Source: Opitutia bacterium (GTDB taxonomy: Bacteria > Verrucomicrobiota > Verrucomicrobiia > Opitutales > Opitutaceae). From it: 64,000 nucleotides of DNA. Positions 18,182-24,641 of the stretch are shown in pieces. A model generated the notes under the pieces. It saw only the letters and a program-made list of their open reading frames with translations, searched no databases and was not told where the DNA came from. The stretch spans positions 1 through 64,000 of the forward strand of contig PLMW01000069.1 in NCBI GenBank assembly GCA_003142615.1. Reading direction: 5' to 3'. Positions within the stretch are counted from its first letter, which is position 1. Each line of letters starts with the position of its first letter. The position numbers were made by a program, and so were the translations under genes.

Positions 18182-18616
18182 TCACCCGCTTCGGCCTGCG
18201 CCGTCCGCACTGTGCTGTTCCCACTCCCGCCCCAGCAACCACCCGCAAAGGAGCACCAGAAAGACACTGCGTACCAGGCTCACGGCCAGCGCGGAACGGC
18301 CATGCGCGTCGCCGCCAAAACATCCGCAGCCGATGTCGAGGCTGCGCAGCCAGGCGGAGGCGATCACCCCGCTGAAAACGAGCCCCAGGCCGAGCAGCAC
18401 GACCAGCGCCCCTGGCCGGATTCTCAGCCAGAGCACGGCGAGGCCGCACCCGAGTTCCAGCCACGGAAGATACAACGCCAGCGCGGCGGCGGCCGGATAG
18501 GGCAGGAGCCGATAGTTGTCGATAGACAGGGCGAAGCCGGCCGGATCGAGGGCCTTGAGGCCTCCGGCATAAAGAAAGACGGCGGCCAGAACGATGCGCC
18601 CTGCCGACGTGATCAT
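18182..18616 (-). CDS. MauE/DoxX-family membrane redox protein
   Basis: A 144-residue integral membrane protein with four hydrophobic segments. It matches the MauE (methylamine utilisation) / DoxX-like pattern: ITSAGRIVLAAVFLYAGGLKALDP at the N-terminus, then LPYPAAAALALYLPWLELGCGLAVL, and the loop DIGCGCFGG with a Cys-Gly-Cys pair. MauE-type proteins are associated with disulfide formation in periplasmic enzymes. The ATG at 18616 lies 6 bp after the rhodanese stop and has AGAGG upstream, so it is preferred over an earlier in-frame ATG inside the rhodanese gene. It is the last gene of a three-gene operon with the DUF1573 and rhodanese genes, pointing to a shared periplasmic sulfur or redox role. 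Confidence 0.8.
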   Translation of the reverse strand: MITSAGRIVLAAVFLYAGGLKALDPAGFALSIDNYRLLPYPAAAALALYLPWLELGCGLAVLWLRIRPGALVVLLGLGLVFSGVIASAWLRSLDIGCGCFGGDAHGRSALAVSLVRSVFLVLLCGWLLGREWEQHSADGAGRSG

Positions 18617-18621
18617 GGCCT

Positions 18622-19086
18622 CTATTTTTGCGCTTCCAGCCATGCGCCCCAGCCTCCTTTCAGCACGAACACATCGTTGATGCCCAGTTCACGCCGCAAC
18701 CGGCGGGCCACGGCCTGACTCGCCTGGCAGCCGGCGTTGTCGCAATACACCGCCACCCGGGCGCCGGGCTGCCACGCCTTGATGAAGGCCGGCAGCCGCT
18801 CCTCCCACTGCACCTCACTGAGCGGAAGGGCCCCGGGAATGTGCTGTCGCCGGAAGGCCTCCTCGCTGCGGGCGTCGACCAGCAGTCTCAAACCCGGCCA
18901 TTCCCGGACCGTGCTCCAGGCCACCTCGGGGATCATGGTTTGATCCCTCGACCACGACGGGCGCCGGGGATGAAACGCGCCGGCGAGCAGCGCGGGAATC
19001 AGCGCGGCCAGCAGAAGCACCCCGGCCTGTCGGAAGGCGCGGAAAAAAAATGCTCGTGCCGCGTTCATTTTGTCTGGAGCGGTCAT
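18622..19086 (-). CDS. Membrane-anchored rhodanese-domain protein
   Basis: A 154-residue protein with one N-terminal membrane helix (residues about 20-38) followed by a single rhodanese domain facing the periplasm. The fold markers LLVDARSEEAFRRQHIPGALPL are present. The active-site loop is VYCDNAGCQAS with catalytic Cys115, and the C-terminal KGGWGAWLEA is classic for single-domain rhodaneses. Such proteins carry sulfane sulfur or bind redox partners. The start ATG at 19086 overlaps the stop of the DUF1573 gene in an ATGA arrangement, which indicates translational coupling and rules out the longer upstream frame. It sits between DUF1573 and MauE-like genes. Confidence 0.85.
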   Translation of the reverse strand: MTAPDKMNAARAFFFRAFRQAGVLLLAALIPALLAGAFHPRRPSWSRDQTMIPEVAWSTVREWPGLRLLVDARSEEAFRRQHIPGALPLSEVQWEERLPAFIKAWQPGARVAVYCDNAGCQASQAVARRLRRELGINDVFVLKGGWGAWLEAQK

Positions 19087-19727
19087 TTCACCGCCACATA
19101 AACGAGGCGCACCTGCAGCCGGCCGCCGATGGTCACAGGCAAACGAATGATCGCTTCGGCAGGCTGCCGCAGGTCCGCCGGCTCGACAGCCAAGCGATAG
19201 CCGCCGGCCGGCTGGGGCAGCAGCCGAGCATGGAAGAGCGGACTGCTGCACTCGATTTCACCGAGCACCGTTTTTTTCGGCTCGGTCACGACGATCTCCA
19301 GGTTTTTCTCCTCCGGCTGGTCCCCCACCCGCCAAAACAGGAATCGCGGATTGATGATGACCGGCTCGGGTATATCCACTGTCAGGGTCAGCTCCGCGAA
19401 CCTGCCGGTGGCATCATCCGTCTCCACGGCGACGCTCCGCCGCAGACGGCCGACGTAGCCGGTGAGGGCGACCTCGACGCGGATCTCGCCAGTTTCGCCC
19501 GGGGCATAGACCTCCTTCCCGGGCTCGGCCGCCATGCAGCTGCAGCTTGAGTCGACTGAGATGATGCGTACCGGCTTGTCACCGCGGTTGCGGAACGGGA
19601 AGACCGCCACCGCCTGTTCCTGCCCCACCTCAGTCTTGAGTTGAAGGTCAGTGATCTTCCACTCCAAGGCGGCCTGGCCGGGTTGCCCGCCCGCCAGCAA
19701 AGCCAGGATGACCGCGAGGATTCTCAT
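19083..19727 (-). CDS. DUF1573 domain secreted protein
   Basis: A 214-residue periplasmic protein with a signal peptide (MRILAVILALLAGGQPGQAA). DUF1573-type beta-sandwich features follow: FPFRNRGDKPVRIISVDSSC, where the Cys62-Ser-Cys64 motif (CSC) is the family hallmark, and a second immunoglobulin-like half (VDIPEPVIINPRFLFW). DUF1573 proteins are widespread in Bacteroidetes, Planctomycetes and Verrucomicrobia; their function is not settled. The conserved Cys pair next to a rhodanese and a MauE protein suggests metal or thiol handling, which is inference. It is the first gene of the operon. The promoter should lie in 19728-19902, where I see no distinctive motif. Confidence 0.85.
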   Translation of the reverse strand: MRILAVILALLAGGQPGQAALEWKITDLQLKTEVGQEQAVAVFPFRNRGDKPVRIISVDSSCSCMAAEPGKEVYAPGETGEIRVEVALTGYVGRLRRSVAVETDDATGRFAELTLTVDIPEPVIINPRFLFWRVGDQPEEKNLEIVVTEPKKTVLGEIECSSPLFHARLLPQPAGGYRLAVEPADLRQPAEAIIRLPVTIGGRLQVRLVYVAVK

Positions 19728-19902
19728 CAGGTCTGAAAATCTGAATCATCTCCGCCCTCTGGCCAGCCGAATTCGCGCCCGCGAGAATCAAATGGCCGGC
19801 ACCTGACACCGGTAATGTGACCGACCTCAACTTTTCGAGCCATCTGCGTGATCGTCAGACATTGCAGAGACCGACTCTTCTCCGACTGTGGATGGCCAAC
19901 GC

Positions 19903-20415
19903 TCAGCGCCAGGAACCCGGGACGAATGTGTAGGCGCCTCCCTGATATACCCAGTACGGGGCGACGTAGGTACGGCAGTTCGGAGGTGGAATCTCCCAGT
20001 GCCCGGCGACCCACACATAGCGGTAGCCATCGTAGGCCCAATAGCCGGGGATCCAGACCGCAGAAGATGAGGGCGGCGGCGTGATGGCCTCGGCCGTTGG
20101 CGGTGGCGGCGGCATGGCCGGTATTTGGCGGACCACCATGTTGGCGGCGGCCGGCCGCGGCGGGCCGTAGAGGGTCCCGTTTTGATTGTCGACACTGTTG
20201 CCGATCGTGCCGCCCGCGATGGCGCCGGCAACGGCGCCGATGGCCGCGCCCTCCCAAGTCTGGTGGCCGCTGTTGTTGCCAATGATGCCGCCGGCGAGGG
20301 CACCGAGAGCGCCGCCAGTCACGGCTCCCTGCTGGGTATTGGGTCCCGTGCCCACACAGCCGGCACTGAGAGCGGACAACACCAGGGCAAATATTAATGT
20401 GCTCTGCTGACGCAT
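19903..20415 (-). CDS. Glycine-zipper lipoprotein with C-terminal YXWGXW-like region
   Basis: A 170-residue envelope protein. Starting at the ATG at 20415, residues 1-21 form a lipoprotein signal (LVLSALSAGC). Residues about 28-75 are a glycine-zipper membrane-inserting segment (GAVTGGALGALAGGIIGNNS, AIGAVAGAIAGGTIG), as in OmpA-like and SlyB/Rcs-type lipoproteins. A Pro-rich linker follows. The C-terminus (VWIPGYWAYDGYRYVWVAGH, then PYWVYQGGAYTFVPGSW) resembles the YXWGXW repeat found in many small secreted proteins. It probably sits in the outer membrane. The upstream neighbour on the same strand, another aromatic/glycine-rich secreted protein, ends only 48 bp away, so the two may be co-transcribed. 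Confidence 0.75.
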   Translation of the reverse strand: MRQQSTLIFALVLSALSAGCVGTGPNTQQGAVTGGALGALAGGIIGNNSGHQTWEGAAIGAVAGAIAGGTIGNSVDNQNGTLYGPPRPAAANMVVRQIPAMPPPPPTAEAITPPPSSSAVWIPGYWAYDGYRYVWVAGHWEIPPPNCRTYVAPYWVYQGGAYTFVPGSWR

Positions 20416-20463
20416 GGCTGCAGGCAAGTTGACTTCAGTTTGGATCGTCCCCGCGGTTTGCCG

Positions 20464-21039
20464 CTAGTGATGGCGGAAACCGTGGCCACCGCGGAAACCG
20501 TAGCCACCACGGAAACCGTAGCCGCCATGGAAACCGTAGCCGCCGCGGAAACCGTAGCCGCCATGGTAACCGTAACCGATGCCAACGTTGAAGGCCACGG
20601 GCGCGAACCAGGACCATGGGTAATAGTAAGGATCGTAGTAGTACGCCGGCTCCGGCGATGCGTAGACCATGGTGGTCGTGGCGGCTGGAACGACCGTGGT
20701 CGTGGTGGCGGGCGCGACAGGCGTGGCTCCGGCCGACGGGAGCAGCTGGTAGGCGACCGTGCTGGTCTGTCCGTTGGCGTATTTGTATACGACGATTATC
20801 TGGGCGCTTGTCTGGACGATCTTTTCAATGGCAAGCCCCTGGGCCGCGGCGGCATTCGCCAGTTCCGTCGGGTTGGGAAGCTGGGGGATGTAGATGATCG
20901 CATTCGGGGCCGGCGTCGGGCTAACGACCGTTGCTGTGGCGGCTGGCGGTGTCGTCTGGTCGGATGTTTGCGCGACAGCGCCCGTGGCGAGAAACGCGGT
21001 CGAGAGAACGACCGCAGCAAAGAATGGGTTCGTTTTCAT
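20464..21039 (-). CDS. Secreted Gly/Tyr/Phe-rich repeat protein
   Basis: I do not recognise a named family. The 191-residue product starts at ATG 21039 with a signal peptide ending TGAVAQ. A Thr/Pro/Ala-rich stretch follows, then a short domain at about 50-110 (NAIIYIPQLPNPTELANAAA and VVYKYANGQTSTVAYQLL). A Tyr-rich segment (EPAYYYDPYYYPWSWFAPV) leads to a C-terminal run of six GGYGF[R/H]-type hexapeptides ending GHGFRHH. Such Gly-aromatic tails occur in secreted adhesive or surface-layer-associated proteins. The final His/Arg content could bind metal or DNA, which is speculative. The region upstream (21040-21292) is AT-richer and likely contains the promoter. Confidence 0.7.
   Translation of the reverse strand: MKTNPFFAAVVLSTAFLATGAVAQTSDQTTPPAATATVVSPTPAPNAIIYIPQLPNPTELANAAAAQGLAIEKIVQTSAQIIVVYKYANGQTSTVAYQLLPSAGATPVAPATTTTVVPAATTTMVYASPEPAYYYDPYYYPWSWFAPVAFNVGIGYGYHGGYGFRGGYGFHGGYGFRGGYGFRGGHGFRHH
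20473..20580 (-). repeat. Six tandem 18-bp units coding the GGYGF tail
   Basis: Six consecutive 18-bp units follow a GCGGAAACCGTAGCCACC pattern and differ by one to a few bases each. On the minus strand they encode the hexapeptides GGYGFR, GGYGFH and close variants. High nucleotide identity between units points to recent slippage or unequal exchange. Confidence 0.85.
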
Positions 21040-21292
21040 GGTTTTCAAAGTGGGTGCAGGATGAGACCCCGGAAAGCGCTGCGCAGTGCCGTATTTTTTG
21101 ATACGCCGCTGGCAACACCGCGGTTTCCTTGCCTGCATAAAGGTATATGACGCCTGTTTAATTGCAAGATGGAGCCTGCGCATCGCAGGTCATTGGAAGG
21201 GAGGTCCTTGAAGTGCCACGTTGCTGTAATCGCCCCTACTTTCCCGCCGGCTCAACCTCTGGCCGCACCCCCCCGACGGCCCCGCCCGGACG

Positions 21293-21817
21293 TCAGACCA
21301 CGTTCTTCGGCCGCCGCTCGCGCTGCTCCTCCTGGTCCTGCTGCTGGCGCAGCTCCTCCGCCTCCTGCTCGAGCGAGCCGGCCTGCTCCTTTTTGACCAG
21401 TTCCTCGACCTCGGGAATCACGACCTCGGGCTGCTTCTGGCGAATCTGGCGGTAGGCCTTGATGACGGCCAGCCAGCCGCGGTAGGGATCATCCTCGGCC
21501 CGGCGTTTTTCCAACTGCGATTTGATGTCCCCCGCAAAGTAGGCCGCCATCAGCATCGCGCGGACCGTGGCCTCGGGCCCGGGCACATCCGCCTGCACCC
21601 AAGGCAGCGTCTCCGGCCCCACGGTGAGGAGCACCGCCTCGCTCTCCTTCCCGAAACGCGTGACGATGGCCGCCGCCTTGAGGGCGTCGGCGCTCGTGAC
21701 ATCCTTCTCGAGCACCGCGATGGCGGCGAGCACTTCGCGCCGGGAAACCGGCTCGGCCTGCGCTGCCACGAGGCCGGGAAGCATGATCAGGAGGAAGCCG
21801 ATGATTCTGCAGGTCAT
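21293..21817 (-). CDS. Hypothetical secreted protein with charged C-terminal helix
   Basis: A 174-residue product of no recognised family. ATG 21817 gives a signal peptide (MTCRIIGFLLIMLPGLVAA, cleavage after AQA). The body is alpha-helical: EVLAAIAVLEKDVTSADALK, then a part with VGPETLPWVQADVPGPEATV and the segment RAEDDPYRGWLAVIKAYRQI. The last 45 residues are a Glu/Gln/Arg-rich coiled-coil tail (LVKKEQAGSLEQEAEELRQQ). It may be a periplasmic HEAT-like helical protein. It is monocistronic and divergent from a DMT permease across 142 bp. Confidence 0.65.
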   Translation of the reverse strand: MTCRIIGFLLIMLPGLVAAQAEPVSRREVLAAIAVLEKDVTSADALKAAAIVTRFGKESEAVLLTVGPETLPWVQADVPGPEATVRAMLMAAYFAGDIKSQLEKRRAEDDPYRGWLAVIKAYRQIRQKQPEVVIPEVEELVKKEQAGSLEQEAEELRQQQDQEEQRERRPKNVV

Positions 21818-21959
21818 GGTCGCAGCCAAGTTAAACCGTCTCCGCCGGGATGCAAGTAACGCGCCTGAACACTGTACGCCCCGGGGCCGGGGCCTGCTGT
21901 ATCACTCCCCCGCGAATTTGTCGTGCGTCGGAACAGGGCTTCCGGCAATCCTGCGGGCC

Positions 21960-22832
21960 ATGAGAAATGCGGAGCATGCACGCGCCGTGGGCCTGATGGC
22001 CGCCGCGGCGCTTTGCTGGAGCCTCGGCGGCCTGCTGATCAAATCGGTCGCTTGGCCGCCGCTAGCCGTGGCCGGCGGGCGCGGCTTCATCGCGGCGGCG
22101 TTTCTCGCGGTGTTCGCCCCGCGCTTCCGTTTCACGTGGTCGGCGGCGCAGATCGGCGGCGCGGTGGCCTACGCCGCCACGACCATCCTGTTCGTCACGG
22201 CCAACAAGCTCACCACCGCGGCCAACGCCATCCTGCTCCAGTACACCGCGCCGGTGTGGATCGCGCTGCTCGGCGCGTGGTTCCTCGGCGAGCGGGCGAC
22301 GCGCGTCGACTGGCTCACCATCGCGGCCGTGTTCGGCGGCATGGCGCTGTTTTTCTGCGGCGATCTGCAGTTCGCCGGCTTTGCCGGCAACCTCACCGCC
22401 CTGGCCAGCGGCGTGGCCTTCGCGGCGATGACGCTGCTGCTGCGCAAGCAGAAGGACACCTCGGCCGTGGAATCGATCTTCCTCGGCAACCTGCTGGCAG
22501 GCGCGGCCGGCCTGCCGTTCATACTCAGAAGCGGCCTCCTGCCGAATGCCGGAAGCTGGGTCGCGCTCGGACTGCTCGGCATCGTGCAGCTCGGACTCTC
22601 CTATCTGCTCTACGCCCGGGCCATCCGCCATGTGACGGCGATGGAGGCGGTGCTTATCCCCGTGATCGAACCCATTCTCAACCCCGTGTGGGTGCTCCTA
22701 GCGCTGGGCGAGCGTCCGGGTCCGCTGCCGCTGGTGGGCGGCGTGATTGTCCTCACCGCCGCGACGTTGCGTGCGCTGCATAGTCTCCGCGCGGTCCCGG
22801 CGGCGCCGATGCCTCCGCCCGCGGCGGTCTGA
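21960..22832 (+). CDS. EamA/DMT superfamily transporter
   Basis: A 290-residue inner-membrane permease of the drug/metabolite transporter superfamily, with ten predicted helices in two EamA repeats. Repeat one begins LMAAAALCWSLGGLLIKSV and contains AATTILFVTANKLTTAANAILLQYTAPVWIALLGAWFLGERA. Repeat two includes LTALASGVAFAAMTLLLRKQ and ends with VLIPVIEPILNPVWVLLALGERPGPLPLVGGVIVL. The short basic tail is typical. The ATG at 21960 fits the normal family N-terminus; the open frame runs further upstream without homology. The lipase-like gene follows after only 6 bp, so the two probably share a transcript. Substrates of this subfamily are often metabolites or amino acids, but are unknown here. 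Confidence 0.9.
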   Translation: MRNAEHARAVGLMAAAALCWSLGGLLIKSVAWPPLAVAGGRGFIAAAFLAVFAPRFRFTWSAAQIGGAVAYAATTILFVTANKLTTAANAILLQYTAPVWIALLGAWFLGERATRVDWLTIAAVFGGMALFFCGDLQFAGFAGNLTALASGVAFAAMTLLLRKQKDTSAVESIFLGNLLAGAAGLPFILRSGLLPNAGSWVALGLLGIVQLGLSYLLYARAIRHVTAMEAVLIPVIEPILNPVWVLLALGERPGPLPLVGGVIVLTAATLRALHSLRAVPAAPMPPPAAV

Positions 22833-22838
22833 TTTCGC

Positions 22839-23567
22839 ATGGCTATTTTCCGCAAGATCGCAGCCGGCGGCCTGCGGGTTCTGGGCGGCCGCGCGTCGCT
22901 GCCGGCCCAGCCGCCTCCCGCATCCGAAACCGTCGTCCTGCTGCATGGTGTCGCCATGCCTGCGATCGAGATGCACCATGTCGCCGCGGTGCTCGCCGCC
23001 GCCGGCTACCGCGTGATCAACCTGCCCTATCCCTCCCGCTCGCTCACCATCGAGCAACTCGCCCGCGACTATCTGCCGGCCCAACTGCACACCCGCGGCG
23101 CGGACGTCGCGCCGCGCCTACACTTCGTGGCGCACTCGATGGGCGGACTCGTCGTCCGTCTCTACCTGCAGGAGCACAAACCGGCCAACCTGGGCCGCGT
23201 CGTGCTGCTCGCGCCACCCAACGCCGGCAGCCTGGTGGCCGACAGACTCAGCCGCTCCGTGCTGTGCCGCTGGCTCATTGGTCCGAATCTCTCGCGCCTC
23301 GGCACCTCGACCTCCGACGCGCTCGCGCCGAAGCTGGCCCCGCTCGATTACGAGGTCGGCATTATCGCCGGCAACACGAGCATCAATCCGGTCTTCTCCC
23401 GCTGGCAAAACGGGGCCAACGACGGCGTCGTGAGCGTGGACTCAGCCCGCCTCGCCGGCGCCCGTGACTTCATCGTCGTGCCGTATTCGCACACCCTGAT
23501 GCTCTGGCACGAGGCCACCGCAGCGCAGGTGCTCGCCTTCCTGCGCACCGGCCGGTTTTCCGAATAA
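22839..23567 (+). CDS. Alpha/beta hydrolase, lipase-like
   Basis: A 242-residue alpha/beta hydrolase related to bacterial lipases and the EstA/LipB group. Visible: the oxyanion strand VVLLHGVAMP (HG motif), the nucleophile elbow AHSMGG with Ser inside the GxSxG-type context (HSMGG), and a PHB-depolymerase-like VVLLAPPNAGS segment. The acid is probably Asp in GANDGVVSVDSA, and the catalytic His lies in VPYSHTLMLWH. No signal peptide is obvious: the N-terminus is only weakly hydrophobic (MAIFRKIAAGGLRVLGG). It follows the DMT permease by 6 bp. Substrate is unknown; esters of medium-chain lipids are plausible. Confidence 0.87.
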   Translation: MAIFRKIAAGGLRVLGGRASLPAQPPPASETVVLLHGVAMPAIEMHHVAAVLAAAGYRVINLPYPSRSLTIEQLARDYLPAQLHTRGADVAPRLHFVAHSMGGLVVRLYLQEHKPANLGRVVLLAPPNAGSLVADRLSRSVLCRWLIGPNLSRLGTSTSDALAPKLAPLDYEVGIIAGNTSINPVFSRWQNGANDGVVSVDSARLAGARDFIVVPYSHTLMLWHEATAAQVLAFLRTGRFSE

Positions 23568-23575
23568 CGCGCCCC

Positions 23576-24559
23576 CTACGGCTTCGGCAGCGGCTTCAAT
23601 TGGATGAGCACGTTGGCCGCGGTGATGAGTCCGCCGCCGACCAGCAGGTTCAGGGTCAGGGTCTCGTTGGGATAAGCGAAGCCCGCCCAGCGGGAAAACA
23701 GGCCGGGCAGGAAGAGCGCCATGAGCGAGGCGAACACGGGCTCAAGGCAGTAGATCAGGCCGGCCTCGGTCGCCGTGATCTTTGGCTGCCAGGTATTCAT
23801 GAGGCTGAACGCACCCACGGTGCAGAAGAGCGTCAGCGCGAGCGTGAAACCGAGCCACGGCGCCGACGTGAAGAGCACCGGCACCTCTGCCGCGCGCGGC
23901 GCGCCCCCGGCCAGCAGGGCTCCCGCCAGGGCTGTGAACACCGCCGCTTCCAGGATAAACATCACAAACGTCACCGGCATCGGCCGGTTGCCCGCGAACT
24001 CCCGGCGCTCGAGCCAGAGGATCTGGCCCATGAAGAACAGCGAGCTGATCAGCGTCTCCAGTTCGCCCCGGCCAAGACGCAGTTCGCGCCAGTCAAAGCG
24101 CCCGAGCACCGCCACTCCCGCCAGCACCAGCCCGCAGCTCGCCCACACGACCGCAGGCGGCAGCCGCCGCGCGCGCAGCGCCACCCAGACCGGAATCATG
24201 ATGGCGTAGAGCTGGGTGAGAAACGCCGAGGTCGAGGCCGACGTGAACTGCAGGCCGTCGTTCTGGAACAGCATGCCCGCCGAGGCGAACAGCGCGAGCC
24301 CCGCGCTCTGCCGGATCTCGCTCCGGGTGAGCCGCAGCAGCGCGCCGCGCTGCCACACCGCCAGGATCGCGGCGGCCAGGATGAAGCGCGGCGCAATCGT
24401 GCAGGTGGTGATGAGCCAGCTGCCGCTCGCCGGCAGCAATTGCTGGTGCGCGAACGCGATCGCCTTGATGAGAGGAAAACTCAATCCCCAAAATACGTTG
24501 GCGAGCAGCAGCATGAGCACGGTCCGGACATGCTGCGAGGCGGACGACGGCGTGGGCAT
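23576..24559 (-). CDS. DMT superfamily transporter (EamA)
   Basis: A 327-residue inner-membrane permease. The frame is open far upstream, but the product starts at ATG 24559 (MPTPSSASQHVRTVLMLLLA). Ten membrane helices in two EamA halves are visible: LLANVFWGLSFPLIKAIAF, then FTSASTSAFLTQLYAIMIPVWVALRARR, and in the second half FTLALTLFCTVGAFSLMNTWQPKITATEAGLIYCLEPVFASLMALF. The TEAGLIYCLEP segment is typical of this group. The 3' end converges tightly (8 bp) on the lipase-like gene. Unlike the EamA permease at 21960 it has a longer first half, so the two are not recent duplicates. The transported compound is unknown. Confidence 0.88.
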   Translation of the reverse strand: MPTPSSASQHVRTVLMLLLANVFWGLSFPLIKAIAFAHQQLLPASGSWLITTCTIAPRFILAAAILAVWQRGALLRLTRSEIRQSAGLALFASAGMLFQNDGLQFTSASTSAFLTQLYAIMIPVWVALRARRLPPAVVWASCGLVLAGVAVLGRFDWRELRLGRGELETLISSLFFMGQILWLERREFAGNRPMPVTFVMFILEAAVFTALAGALLAGGAPRAAEVPVLFTSAPWLGFTLALTLFCTVGAFSLMNTWQPKITATEAGLIYCLEPVFASLMALFLPGLFSRWAGFAYPNETLTLNLLVGGGLITAANVLIQLKPLPKP

Positions 24560-24641
24560 AATGATGGGAACATCCAATCTACGCCGGCACCGCCGGAGCC
24601 GGCGAATGCAAACTGGCGGGGCAGCCCCGCACCGGGGACCG

